NCBI GenBank assembly: GCA_040954595.2 | Contig: CM082578.2 | Coordinates: 3,534,001-3,598,000, forward strand | Source: Balanoglossus misakiensis | Taxonomy: Eukaryota; Hemichordata | Direction of reading: 5' to 3' | DNA: 64,000 bases | Shown here: positions 10,967-20,551 of the stretch, one piece after another | Layout: every line of letters starts with the position of its first letter | Numbering within the stretch: the stretch's first letter is position 1 | Made by a program: the position numbers and the translations under genes | Notes under the pieces: generated by a model | What the model was told of the DNA's origin: nothing | What the model saw: the letters and a program-made list of their open reading frames with translations, nothing else | Database searches by the model: none

Positions 10967-11626
10967 GTGGAAAACGAGATAAAACCACCGAGGAAAGCTG
11001 CCGAAAAGTCATCATCATTCGACAGCGATCTGGAGATACACCTCACAAAATTACAGAGGTCCTTACATCCTAACAGTACGTCGGAGAACGAGAAATACAT
11101 CGGCTGGAAGATGGCACACCAGAACCAATGTCTTAACCAACAGACCACCGTCGCTGCAGGAGTCCAGACCATTGATGGGGATCCGACGGCAGAATGGGGT
11201 GATAACGGGGACTTCACACCGCAAGAACAGGAACTCATCAACCAGTGGGCTGATGAGGAAGAGGCGTTGTACCGGTACGAGACGAAGTTCATGGATCTAC
11301 TACAAGATCATTTATCAGTCTTTATATGTCAGGTAGCCGATGAAAATTGTGAAGGTTGTGAGCTTCAAGACCCATCGCAGATACACCATGACTGTCTAAT
11401 GTTGACCAATGCCGAGAAGATATATGCATACTTCGAAGTGGGCCTTAAAAGAATGGACATATGTGAGTTGATACGGGTATTACGAAGAGAGACTGATGTA
11501 ACCAACGCCCACCTTTTAACAGTTATGTCCCGACAGAGGTGGCTGTACAGCGATTCCTCCTGTGATGATGCCCGCCGTGAAGAATTTATGGATCGGTTGA
11601 TCTTGAGAGAGAATCAAAGACAATGA
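10967..11626 (+). CDS. Unknown Polinton protein with C-x2-C...H-x2-C motif
   Basis: The frame is open for 219 codons; it begins with GTG, and the first ATG is internal (11110, MAHQNQCL), so the true start is uncertain or lies in an upstream exon. An acidic segment (QELINQWADEEEALYRYE) precedes a possible zinc-binding motif C-E-G-C-E-L-Q-D-P-S-Q-I-H-H-D-C (C-x2-C-x8-H-x2-C), then an alpha-helical C-terminus. Similar left-end genes occur in animal Polintons to my knowledge, but I cannot name a function. A polyadenylation signal follows at 11838. Confidence 0.6.
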   Translation: MENEIKPPRKAAEKSSSFDSDLEIHLTKLQRSLHPNSTSENEKYIGWKMAHQNQCLNQQTTVAAGVQTIDGDPTAEWGDNGDFTPQEQELINQWADEEEALYRYETKFMDLLQDHLSVFICQVADENCEGCELQDPSQIHHDCLMLTNAEKIYAYFEVGLKRMDICELIRVLRRETDVTNAHLLTVMSRQRWLYSDSSCDDARREEFMDRLILRENQRQ

Positions 11627-11655
11627 GAACTAGTCAATGAGTCGGCGTAGTAACC

Positions 11656-11660
<5 letters not shown>

Positions 11661-11686
<26 letters not shown>
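11661..11686. repeat. A26 homopolymer
   Basis: Twenty-six consecutive A between the left-end gene and the polymerase gene, 35 bases after the stop codon at 11626. Confidence 0.95.
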
Positions 11687-11837
11687 GATGCCGACATATC
11701 ACAATTTAACTCTGAATTTTTAAAATGATGACATATTTTACATCTAAGACAATGTGTATTCTTTTTCTTTTCAACATTTTTACATGTGTGAATTGTTCAT
11801 ACACTTAACATATCTATAACGGTATGTTGTTTTTTAC

Positions 11838-11843
11838 AATAAA
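11838..11843 (+). terminator. Polyadenylation signal AATAAA
   Basis: Canonical AATAAA about 210 bases after the stop of the left-end gene and 100 bases before the polymerase ATG; it could end the left-end transcript. Position-based inference. Confidence 0.45.
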
Positions 11844-11945
11844 TAGACTTGAGTTCCAAGAGAAACTGAATCAGACGGTGTTTGTGTCTATCCCTGTACA
11901 CATATCCCTCCTCAGCAACCCCTCTCATCCTTTCAGTTGTCAGTT

Positions 11946-14900
11946 ATGGCCGATAGAACGCAGCCCGCCCCGTTAACTGCACAAGCCATCGCGGCGTGTG
12001 GCTCCATAGCCGAACTGGATAACCTTCTAGCATCCCATGGTGAAAACCTATCCCCTGACTTATCCCTCCTGGCCATGGATGCACGGTGCCGGATGCTCGA
12101 GAACTATGTGGAAGTACACCAACCCTCGCTTGAACAGGCAATACAGACATGCCAGACATTCGATGAATTGGATGCATTGCTATCCGAAATCCCTGACATG
12201 ACTCCGAAGCTATGTACCCTCGGTCTACAGGCACGTTGCCGCCTAATCCAAGAGTTTGGTCAGAGTGCGCTTCATGATGCTGAGGTAAGTTCAAACGTGT
12301 TAGAACATCCTTGTTCATCAGATTCCCTATACATGAGTGAAAATCAGAGTATCGCCGAACACAGTAGTTGTATACAACGTGGTGGTGATGCTCCCATAGA
12401 ATTTGTCAATGTTGTTAGCGATCAACAACCCTCCCATGGATCTCAACTTCACGAATTAAGAGATCCGACTACACCCCCTCCTGCTAAACGCGGGCGTCTT
12501 GATCAAGACGATCAGGATGTCGAATTATATCAGATACGCGAAGTGACTAAGCGATTCATCAAAAAGTTTAAAACAACGGCTAGCGACTACGTAGTTAATT
12601 TCACTCCTGTGGAAAGCCGAAATTTACAGGACGCGTTAAATGCACTCTACCAGCGTTTTGATAAGTTAATAGGTGAGCTGACTAGCGACATGAAATCGAG
12701 GGACAAAATTCGGTTAGTTCTACGTACACCACAGCTAGAGAAACCTGTTAGTTTACCGTTTGTATGTGTACGGGATTTCAAAACGGATCAGGTATTTGCA
12801 CAAATTCAACGAGTAATGCAGTCATACGAAGATTTCCAAATAAATGAGGATGTTTGTGTAAATGTTGTTCACGTTGATATGCCCGAGGGAGGGAGGGGTC
12901 CTGTGATGAAGAAAATCAATCTGCCAGAGTACTTTGGATCTAAACGCTCTATTATTCGTATTCAGAATAAGGATGATCTTTGCTGCGCCCGCGCTATTGT
13001 TGTAGCCAAAGCTAGGATAGACAAACACAAGAAATACGATCAGATTCGTAAGTCAGACAAAAGTATCCAGGGTGAACTAGCTATAAAACTCCATGAGGAT
13101 GCAGGGGTACCACTGGCAAAGTGTGGGTTGCAAGAGGTTCAAAGATTCCAGGCTGTTTTGCCAGGGTATCAAATCAACGTTTACTCTACGCAGCACGCGG
13201 CTCGTAACGGCATCATTTATTCGGGACCAGACGCCGATAAATATATATATCTGTATTATCACGACAACCACTTTAATGTTATTACAAGTATGAAGGTGGT
13301 GGTAGGTCGTTCGTATTACTGTGACAAGTGTAAGATAGGTTATAATGATGCATATAAACACCCCTGCGAAAAAGTGTGTCTAAATTGCAAGAGAAATGAA
13401 TGTAGTAACCCCAGTGCTGATGAAAATAACGCGGTGTATTGTAAATCATGCAATCGTGTTTTCTATAGTGAAGAATGCTTCGACCTGCATCGCACATTAA
13501 CTAAGAAGAGTAAGAAGACAACGTGTGTTAAATATTATAGGTGTCGTAAATGTGGACAGTGGGTCCATCGTGAAGATTCTAGACGTAAGGGTAAGGGTCA
13601 TATCTGCGGTGAATCCATTTGTCGTACGTGCAACCGTTTCATGCCCCAGGGACATAAGTGTTATATGAACGCAGCAGAATCAGCTGAGGATAGGGAACGT
13701 CGAGCGAGCGCGAAGAAAGCGTCAGGTACCAAAACAAAAGAAGCAGGTGTTGACGGGGATACTGCTAGTGTAGGACGCAAGCGACCACATGATTTAACTA
13801 TTTTCTACGACTTCGAAAGTAGGTTCCACCCGGACACAGGGACACACATCCCGAACCTCTGCGTAGCACAGCGCGTGTGTCGTAGTTGTATGGGACGACG
13901 ACAGCTCGATAATGAAAGTCATTGCAGCGAATGTGGGAAGAATCAGTATATATTCAGAGGCGATACATCTGCCGAACAGTTTTGCGCGTGGCTTTTCACA
14001 CCTGAAAATTCGGGGGCTATCGTCTTGGCTCATAACTCTCAGGCGTATGATTCTTACTTTGTTTTATCGTATCTGGAGAAAAACGGTGTACTACCTGAGG
14101 TTATAGTTAATGGCGGTAAATTTATGTGTATCACCGTCCCACACGTCGGAATAAAACTCATCGACAGTCTAAACTTCATGCCTATGCCTCTACAGAAATT
14201 ACCCTCGGCTTTCAACCTACAAGACGTCAAGAAGGGTGAATTTCCGTTTCACTTTAACACCCCCGAGAATCAGAATTACGTTGGCCCCATGCCCCCTCTT
14301 GAGAGTTACGATATCGACGGTAAAAAACCCGGGGATAGGGAGAAATTTATCCGATGGTACAACGGTATGGTTGATGCAGGTAAACAGTTCGACTTTCAGG
14401 CAGAACTGATAGCCTATTGCAAAAGCGACGTGGATGTTTTGCGTTTGGCCTGTCTAGAGTTCCGTAAATTATTCATGAACGCCTCAAAAACCCAGCGTGT
14501 CGATGAGTCATGTACTGATGACATTGGCATGTGTCCGTTTAGAAACGCCATAACTATATCGTCTGCGTGTATGAAACTCTTTCAGAGAAATTTCATGAAA
14601 GAGGATACCATCGGTCTCATTCCTAGTCAGGGGTATGTTAATCCGGTTAAATCTTCGGTAAAGTGCGAACGATGGTTGAAATATCAATCACACAAGCTCG
14701 GTCAACAAATAAAGCATGCAAGAAACAGTGGGGAGTTTCAAATCGGTAGTCTGCGGGTTGATGGGTACATTGAGAGTCAGAAGCGGGTGTTAGAGTTTTA
14801 CGGTTGTTTCTATCACGGTTGCCCAAAGTGCTATTCGGGAAAAACTATGAATCCGGTTAGCGGTCTCACGATGGAAGAGTTGTATGATAAGACACAGAGT

Positions 14901-16484
14901 CGAAGACAGTTCATTCTCGCGGCAGGTTACGACATGGTTGAGATTTGGGAGTGTGAGTACGAGAGACAAATGAAAGAGGATAGGGAGATGAAAGAATACA
15001 TCAGCTCTCTACCGATCTACGATCGCTTAAAACCTCGCGACGGATTCTACGGCGGGCGCACGAATGCTGTTAAATTGTATCATACAGTTAAACCAGGGGA
15101 GGAGATAAAATATGTTGATATCTGTAGCTTATACCCTTGGTCTTGCAAATGGGGTAAATACGTTGTCGGTCACCCCGAAGTAATTACAGAAGGTTTCCCG
15201 CCCGATAACGATATAACAGCTTTCGAGGGTTTAATCAAATGTAAAGTGTTACCACCACGTGAATTGTTTCTACCACTACTGCCGTTAAAGTGTAACGATA
15301 AATTGGTTTTCACTCTATGTCGGGTTTGTGCTGAGAAGTGTGCTTCGACACACGTTTGCTTACACTCAGATGAAGAGCGTGCGCTTACCGGAGTCTGGAC
15401 TTCTCTGGAGTTAAAGAAGGCTGTTTCGCTTGGATACCGCATTATTTCACTCCATGAAGTGTGGCATTATGCAAATACGACAGAGTACAGTAAGGAGAAT
15501 GTCGATGGGGGTCTCTTCACTGAATATATTAACACCTTTCTGAAGATGAAACAGGAGGCGAGTGGTTATCCAGACTGGTGTAAGACGGAAGAGGAGAAGA
15601 CGAAATACATCTCCGACTACTACGAGCGTGAGGGTATCTTGCTCGATAGAGCGAATATCTCGGCAAACCCCGCGATGCGTTCTCTCGCTAAGTTGCTGCT
15701 GAACTCTTTCTGGGGGAAATTCGGACAGAGGGATAATCTACCACAATCGATCTACGTATCTGACCTGCAGAGCTACTACGACATCTTAAACGACGAAACA
15801 AAGGAAGTCAACGACCTCTACGTAGTCAGCGATGAACTTTTGAACATAACATACACAGATGCGTCTGAGTTTGCACGCTCGAACCCGCGATCAAGTGTTG
15901 TGATCGCCTGTTACACCACCTCTCAAGCCCGTCTCAAGTTATACGAGACTCTGGAGAAGTTCAGGGATGACCAGATCCTCTACTTTGACACAGACTCATG
16001 TATATATGTCAGTAGACCTGGTCAGTACGATCCTGAGCTCGGTTCTTATTTAGGCGATTTCACCGACGAACTATCTGGGAATTATATTACCACGTTTGTC
16101 AGCGCCGGACCCAAGAGCTATGCATATCAGTTAGCACCGAATAGTGATGGAGTGGTGGATACAGAGTGCAAAGTTAAGGGCGTGAAGTTGAGCTTCAGGA
16201 ACAAAAGTATAGTAAACTTTGAATCCATGAAGGCTCTCGTCACAGGAACCGGCGCAAGTCGACTTATCACCACCGAACCACACAAGATCAGGAGGGATAA
16301 GAAGCGGAAGGAGATCATCAGCCAGAGGGAGGAGAAAGTATTCCGTCTTGTCTACGACAAACGAGTGTTGTGCGAGGATTATACCACGCTCCCGTATGGA
16401 TACTCGGGTATCAGCCAGGAGGAAATGGACGTGTTCGAGTCTCTATTAATGGAGTCTGATTATTGCGATTATATCGGATTCTAG
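11946..16484 (+). CDS. PolB: Protein-primed type B DNA polymerase (Polinton)
   Basis: 1512 aa from the ATG at 11946 (an in-frame TTG nine bases earlier is not a likely start). Replicates the element from its ends with a protein primer. Exonuclease motifs: FYDFE (D622, E624), HNSQAYD (696-702), YCKSD (Y824, D828). Polymerase motifs: YVDICSLYP (D1058), KLLLNSFWG (K1249, N1253), YFDTDS (D1348, D1350). All catalytic acids are present. A long N-terminal region is unusual for cellular enzymes: helical repeats, then a Cys/His-rich block (about 459-573) that probably binds zinc. Between ExoIII and motif A lies EFYGCFYHGCPKC (950-962) followed by AAGYDMVEIWECE, a nuclease-like insertion seen in this polymerase group. 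The frame is intact, which suggests recent activity. Confidence 0.96.
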   Translation: MADRTQPAPLTAQAIAACGSIAELDNLLASHGENLSPDLSLLAMDARCRMLENYVEVHQPSLEQAIQTCQTFDELDALLSEIPDMTPKLCTLGLQARCRLIQEFGQSALHDAEVSSNVLEHPCSSDSLYMSENQSIAEHSSCIQRGGDAPIEFVNVVSDQQPSHGSQLHELRDPTTPPPAKRGRLDQDDQDVELYQIREVTKRFIKKFKTTASDYVVNFTPVESRNLQDALNALYQRFDKLIGELTSDMKSRDKIRLVLRTPQLEKPVSLPFVCVRDFKTDQVFAQIQRVMQSYEDFQINEDVCVNVVHVDMPEGGRGPVMKKINLPEYFGSKRSIIRIQNKDDLCCARAIVVAKARIDKHKKYDQIRKSDKSIQGELAIKLHEDAGVPLAKCGLQEVQRFQAVLPGYQINVYSTQHAARNGIIYSGPDADKYIYLYYHDNHFNVITSMKVVVGRSYYCDKCKIGYNDAYKHPCEKVCLNCKRNECSNPSADENNAVYCKSCNRVFYSEECFDLHRTLTKKSKKTTCVKYYRCRKCGQWVHREDSRRKGKGHICGESICRTCNRFMPQGHKCYMNAAESAEDRERRASAKKASGTKTKEAGVDGDTASVGRKRPHDLTIFYDFESRFHPDTGTHIPNLCVAQRVCRSCMGRRQLDNESHCSECGKNQYIFRGDTSAEQFCAWLFTPENSGAIVLAHNSQAYDSYFVLSYLEKNGVLPEVIVNGGKFMCITVPHVGIKLIDSLNFMPMPLQKLPSAFNLQDVKKGEFPFHFNTPENQNYVGPMPPLESYDIDGKKPGDREKFIRWYNGMVDAGKQFDFQAELIAYCKSDVDVLRLACLEFRKLFMNASKTQRVDESCTDDIGMCPFRNAITISSACMKLFQRNFMKEDTIGLIPSQGYVNPVKSSVKCERWLKYQSHKLGQQIKHARNSGEFQIGSLRVDGYIESQKRVLEFYGCFYHGCPKCYSGKTMNPVSGLTMEELYDKTQSRRQFILAAGYDMVEIWECEYERQMKEDREMKEYISSLPIYDRLKPRDGFYGGRTNAVKLYHTVKPGEEIKYVDICSLYPWSCKWGKYVVGHPEVITEGFPPDNDITAFEGLIKCKVLPPRELFLPLLPLKCNDKLVFTLCRVCAEKCASTHVCLHSDEERALTGVWTSLELKKAVSLGYRIISLHEVWHYANTTEYSKENVDGGLFTEYINTFLKMKQEASGYPDWCKTEEEKTKYISDYYEREGILLDRANISANPAMRSLAKLLLNSFWGKFGQRDNLPQSIYVSDLQSYYDILNDETKEVNDLYVVSDELLNITYTDASEFARSNPRSSVVIACYTTSQARLKLYETLEKFRDDQILYFDTDSCIYVSRPGQYDPELGSYLGDFTDELSGNYITTFVSAGPKSYAYQLAPNSDGVVDTECKVKGVKLSFRNKSIVNFESMKALVTGTGASRLITTEPHKIRRDKKRKEIISQREEKVFRLVYDKRVLCEDYTTLPYGYSGISQEEMDVFESLLMESDYCDYIGF

Positions 16485-16548
16485 CATCTAAAATGCTATC
16501 GTCAGGACATGTCGAGATCATTTGAACACTGTGCTTACGCCAGCCAGG

Positions 16549-17187
16549 ATGATTATCAAGTTTGAACACCCATTTAACGGTATTGTGGCAGGCCCGTCAC
16601 AAAGTGGGAAAACATACTTTGTGAAGAGGTTGCTCTGCTCTTTAAATGAGATGTTTTCACCACCGCCGAAGAAAATCATCTGGTGCTACGGTGCTTTTCA
16701 ACAGGTGTTCAGCGAGATAAAATCCTTGGTACCCGCTATTGAGTTTGTTGAAGGACTTCCCAGCAATTTTAAAGACTTGGTGAATCCCGCAATTCCGAAT
16801 CTAATTATTCTGGATGATCTGCTATCGGAATGTCAGAATAATGCTGAAATTACAAACATGTTCACGCGTGGAACTCATCACCTGAACACTTCGATATTAT
16901 TTCTTGTGCAGAATTTATTCCAGAGCGGTCGTGAAATGCGGACTATCAGTTTGAACTCTCACTACATTGTGGTGTTTAAAAACCCTCGAGATGGGGCACA
17001 AATAACGCATCTGGCAAAACAGGTTTACCCCGGTCATATTAATTTTGTGCGTGAGGCCTATGAAAATGCGACCTCTGAACCCTATGGATATATCCTATTT
17101 GATTTAAAACCAATGACCAAGGACGACCACCGTCTCAGAACATCAATATTTCCGGGGGAGACAACCTATGTGTATGTAAGGAGGTAA
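16549..17187 (+). CDS. A32-like DNA-packaging ATPase (Polinton)
   Basis: 212 aa from the first ATG (16549). Walker A GPSQSGKT at residues 15-22, Walker B NLIILDD at 84-90, and a sensor-type strand ILFLVQN at 116-122, in the compact arrangement of the FtsK/HerA-type packaging ATPases of Polintons, virophages and large DNA viruses. It would pump DNA into the capsid. It follows the polymerase gene by 64 bases on the same strand. Length and motifs are normal for the family, and no damage is seen. Confidence 0.93.
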   Translation: MIIKFEHPFNGIVAGPSQSGKTYFVKRLLCSLNEMFSPPPKKIIWCYGAFQQVFSEIKSLVPAIEFVEGLPSNFKDLVNPAIPNLIILDDLLSECQNNAEITNMFTRGTHHLNTSILFLVQNLFQSGREMRTISLNSHYIVVFKNPRDGAQITHLAKQVYPGHINFVREAYENATSEPYGYILFDLKPMTKDDHRLRTSIFPGETTYVYVRR

Positions 17188-17224
17188 AAGAACTGGTTTC
17201 AAGAACACGACTGTCATTTCAGCC

Positions 17225-17548
17225 ATGTCCAGCCGTATGAGAAGACACGCCGACTTTTTACGTGTACTAGCCACATGTAACGATAAACAACGCAGAGGTG
17301 TCATAAGCGGAGCCAGTAAGGAATTGCTGCATTGTATTTGCGAATGTTGTAAGAATGTGTTAAACGGTAACATGAGGATTTCACCGAGCCATAAAAAGAA
17401 ACTTTCCCGTCATAAAACAGCCATTCGGTTGTTAGCCGATAAGAAGACACCTCTGGAGAGAAAGAGACGAACTCTGATTCAACGCGGTGGCTTTCTCGCC
17501 ACACTTTTGGGTCCGATTTTAGGCGTACTCTCAAGTCTTATCAAGTGA
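17225..17548 (+). CDS. Small basic Polinton protein with hydrophobic C-terminus, 107 aa
   Basis: ATG at 17225, 37 bases after the ATPase stop. Very basic (many Arg/Lys; KKKLSRHKTAIRLLADKKTP in the middle) and ends in a glycine-rich hydrophobic helix, GGFLATLLGPILGVLSSLI. Proteins of this shape recur beside the ATPase in animal Polintons and have been compared with adenovirus core or membrane-active peptides; that role is inference. The stop TGA (17546-17548) is one base before the ATG of the next gene, so the two are probably co-expressed. Confidence 0.8.
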   Translation: MSSRMRRHADFLRVLATCNDKQRRGVISGASKELLHCICECCKNVLNGNMRISPSHKKKLSRHKTAIRLLADKKTPLERKRRTLIQRGGFLATLLGPILGVLSSLIK

Positions 17549-17549
17549 A

Positions 17550-18375
17550 ATGCTGCATGCTAAGAAGATGGCTCTGGTCTCACCGGAAATGTTGGAAGCC
17601 CTCCAAGGAAAACAGCCTGGTAGAGTGTCCCCGCTATCACAAACAATTTCTGCAGTCGATTCCGAGATGAAGGATATTCTTCAGCGCTCAGACTTACCTG
17701 AGGATCAGAAGATTAATCTCTACACACAGAGTCTTCAGCGTTATCTAGCACTCAGTGGTCAACAACGGAGGGATCGAGAGAAACCCGTCCGTGTCCAGGT
17801 GACCAACGACGCAGAGTCGACCCCCGAAATGGAATCTGACGCAGAGGGGATCGATAAAGATGACACAATAGATTCCTATCAGAGCGTGGCCGAAAGTGTA
17901 ATTAGTATTGTTCCTAAGACAATGAAGCGTCGTGCTGAACAATTGTTAGACAGAATGAAATCCCACCCCGGCGTAATCGGTTGGTCAGATAATGGAGAAC
18001 TCTTGTACAGAGGAGAAGTGATCCGGAATAGTAATCTCGTTGACTTGATGTACAACGCTTTACGTGTTGGTAAAAGTGGCGATAGACGCAACCCCGTCGG
18101 ATGGCAACAATTTACACGACCCCTCGCAGACATAAACATTCCCGAGGTTCTTGTAACAAATCGCGACTGGTTGTCCTATATAAGGGGGGCATAAGGAAAA
18201 ATCCGATCTATCGACACCCTCCAGATTATTGCCGCTGCTACCAAACAGTCCCTCGGGTTTTAAAACCGAAGATGATGAACGGGGCACTTCGTCACGGAAA
18301 AAGAAAAGAATTCTATCTACTCCTTTGAGAAAAAGAAAAGGGACAGTGAAACGTATCAGATGGGACAAGTACTAA
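17550..18375 (+). pseudogene. Conserved Polinton virion-type protein, frameshifted near its end
   Basis: The ATG-initiated frame runs 214 codons to TAA at 18192. It contains a conserved block typical of a widespread Polinton protein: MKRRAEQLLDRMK, GELLYRGEVI and NPVGWQQF. After this stop, the +1 frame continues open for about 60 codons with a strongly basic Ser/Lys/Arg composition and ends in IRWDKY at 18370-18375. The switch point coincides with six G at 18184-18189, so one extra G there (mutation, or assembly error in a homopolymer) best explains the two frames. Programmed slippage is the other possibility. Function unknown; location next to capsid genes suggests a virion role. Confidence 0.75.
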
Positions 18376-18413
18376 GTCACTGCTTGATTGACAAATATTT
18401 TGAGAGACACACA

Positions 18414-18414
<1 letters not shown>

Positions 18415-18466
<52 letters not shown>
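18415..18466. repeat. A52 homopolymer between convergent gene blocks
   Basis: Fifty-two A in the gap where the rightward and leftward Polinton genes converge. Together with A26 at 11661 it gives this element two long A-runs, neither in the inverted repeats. Confidence 0.95.
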
Positions 18467-18468
<2 letters not shown>

Positions 18469-18500
18469 TTTGACATATTTTTCTGTAATATTTCAATTTC

Positions 18501-18506
18501 TTTATT
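18501..18506 (-). terminator. Polyadenylation signal for the leftward Polinton genes
   Basis: TTTATT on the plus strand (AATAAA on the minus) about 160 bases beyond the protease stop, in the convergent intergenic gap. Confidence 0.45.
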
Positions 18507-18664
18507 ACAATACTTTACAATTAACTGACATGTAATATTTTTTTTTTATTCTTGAATTAACATTAAATATCAATACATTTGAAAGTAATACTGCCATGTC
18601 TGTATGTCTATCTATCTATCTACCTACTATCTTATACCACAGTATATCGAAGTAAAATCATTCA

Positions 18665-19189
18665 CTAGCGCCCCATGAAAGATTTCGCCATCTGTACTAA
18701 AAAAGTTGAATCAATCAAGGGCTCATCCAAACCAAAACGTGTCCTAATAAAATTGTTAACCATGTGATCGTTCCAATCAGTATTTGGAGTAAACATGTCT
18801 TGAATCTGTCGAAGGCTTACGCCCCTACATTTATGAAGTATGTAAAAAATAACAAAGTGACCACACACAGTTGACAACGGGCCTTGTAACGTCATCTCAT
18901 TGAAGTGATAGGTGGTTGTTGAATTTTTCTTCAAAAAATCAGTAAATTTCCGACCGTAACTGGAAGGATCTCTCCCATACGAATCAAAAAATTCCCCTTC
19001 CCCATCATGATCAAAATATATCGCGAGCCAATGTTCACCCGGTAGTGTTGATGGATCAGTGTTGACGACAAAAGCTGCGGGGAATCTCGAGACGATACGA
19101 GGCAACTCGTCTCTTGCAAAAACACCTTCGAAATATGAACCGGAAAATTTATCAGCTCTTAGTATACGTGTAATTTGTAACGAATTCAT
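18665..19189 (-). CDS. Adenain-like cysteine protease (Polinton)
   Basis: 174 aa. Catalytic residues in adenain order: His53 in GEHWLAIYF, Asp69 in EFFDSYG, Gln102 in TLQGPLS and Cys109 in STVCGHFV. The enzyme would process virion proteins during capsid maturation. The start ATG overlaps the stop of the major capsid gene by four bases (ATGA at 19186-19189), indicating tight coupling on one transcript. Frame intact and of normal length. Confidence 0.93.
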   Translation of the reverse strand: MNSLQITRILRADKFSGSYFEGVFARDELPRIVSRFPAAFVVNTDPSTLPGEHWLAIYFDHDGEGEFFDSYGRDPSSYGRKFTDFLKKNSTTTYHFNEMTLQGPLSTVCGHFVIFYILHKCRGVSLRQIQDMFTPNTDWNDHMVNNFIRTRFGLDEPLIDSTFLVQMAKSFMGR

Positions 19190-20529
19190 CTCGAATAGTC
19201 AGTAATGACGTTTCTCGGTTTATCAATTTGTATTATGTTTTCAAACTCGGCGTACACTATTAAGCTAATTGTTTCCTGTAACGCGTTATCAAAGTGTACT
19301 TCGACACTCAATGTCCCATTGTCAACTATGTTGAAATGATCACCACCGCCTGATAAATCTGGCGTCAGGTTGAATGCAAACAAGCAACTCCCTCCTATAA
19401 AATCATCTCTGTCTATGCAATGACCTCTATCATCCGTGAAAATGTCTGTCCCTGAAAATAATGTCTCATAAGCTCTGATATAATTTGCCCCACCCTGTGG
19501 GGAAAATTTAGGGGTCAATGGTTTCCCGGTGACCAACTGGCTGTTTTTAAATACCGCTAAATAATTTATACCATGTGTCTTAAAATTGAACGGGTTTTTC
19601 CGATATGAACCGTTGTATGCATCAGAATCAACAAATCCTATAATAAGGCGTCTCGGTAGTGATCCTAGAAATATATTTTCCTTCGTGAAGGTCAAATGTC
19701 CTGGGGTTACAGCATACGATTTACATTCAACCCTGGTGATAGGATATTTTGTTGGGGATATCTCCAGGGCCCTGGCATGACTCTCCAAGATGAATGGGGC
19801 AACCTTTACCCGTCGGATATGTAGACTGGCATCCAAGATTTGAACTTTGTACCCTGTCTCGGGTTGGCTTGACATCAAGCAAAATTCATTTTTTCCTCTA
19901 TAAAGTTTCAATTTCAAGTCAACACCATTCAACAGGAGCCGTTTCTGGAAAAATATATCGCTGTGAATAGGTCCAACTAAGTCGACTATCTTACTCCTAC
20001 TGGTGAACGCGTGTCGTGTCTTCAGTCCATCATTAACCTCATCTTCGGAAAGTGGATTCGCAGTGTCAAACGCACCCGCCGTGTCTTTGTAAAACAACGC
20101 TGAGGTAAGATGTGTCGATTTTGCCTCGCTGGAATAATTCAGAAGGGTTTCAATGTATGCACGATAGGCGTAGGTGTTATTAGACGAGGAGACAACTCGT
20201 CCACCGAGGGAGACTTCCAACTGAGAGAATAGACTATGAAGCAGGAGGTTCGTTGGTCCCACTTCTGCAGCAGCAGGCAATTCAGTTCCGTCGGCGGCTG
20301 TAACTTTAGCCTTAATGAAAAGTCTTGTCATAGGCAGATCGATGTATTCAGCCGCTGAACCAGTCACAACAAATTCGATCGGTGATCCTTCAGCGAGTGT
20401 GGAAATCGGGTTAAATTGAACCATTCGACTCTCCAGCAAACTCGTCTGTGTCGGTGGAACAGAGAATAAATCTAGTTCGCTCTTGGTGCATTCACATGAC
20501 GATCGATCCACAAAGCTACTGCTGGCCAT
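19186..20529 (-). CDS. Major capsid protein, double jelly-roll (Polinton)
   Basis: 447 aa from an ATG at 20529. Diagnostic blocks for Polinton major capsid proteins: FNPISTLAEGSPIEFVVTGS near residue 38, then YIDLPMTRLFIKAKVT, a LLHSLFSQLEVSLGGRVVS segment, and a C-terminal VEVHFDNAL ... LIVYAEFENIIQID. The fold would be two beta jelly rolls forming hexon-like trimers. Neighbours are the protease downstream and the basic virion-type protein upstream, the usual morphogenesis cluster. No stop or frameshift. Confidence 0.93.
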   Translation of the reverse strand: MASSSFVDRSSCECTKSELDLFSVPPTQTSLLESRMVQFNPISTLAEGSPIEFVVTGSAAEYIDLPMTRLFIKAKVTAADGTELPAAAEVGPTNLLLHSLFSQLEVSLGGRVVSSSNNTYAYRAYIETLLNYSSEAKSTHLTSALFYKDTAGAFDTANPLSEDEVNDGLKTRHAFTSRSKIVDLVGPIHSDIFFQKRLLLNGVDLKLKLYRGKNEFCLMSSQPETGYKVQILDASLHIRRVKVAPFILESHARALEISPTKYPITRVECKSYAVTPGHLTFTKENIFLGSLPRRLIIGFVDSDAYNGSYRKNPFNFKTHGINYLAVFKNSQLVTGKPLTPKFSPQGGANYIRAYETLFSGTDIFTDDRGHCIDRDDFIGGSCLFAFNLTPDLSGGGDHFNIVDNGTLSVEVHFDNALQETISLIVYAEFENIIQIDKPRNVITDYSR

Positions 20530-20551
20530 CTTTCTTCTACAATACTATTTC

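Noticed and set aside
11937-11945. TTG start for the polymerase
   Set aside because: Animal genes start at ATG; the ATG at 11946 is nine bases downstream in the same frame.
12822-13361. Minus-strand frames inside the polymerase gene
   Set aside because: Shadows of the polymerase frame; no motif.
18101-18328. Separate 75-codon gene overlapping the end of the virion-type gene
   Set aside because: It lies in the third frame and has no motif; the basic frame ending at 18375 explains the region better.
18415-18466. A52 tract as evidence of retroposition
   Set aside because: It is in the middle of a DNA element between convergent genes, without target duplication; homopolymer expansion is simpler.
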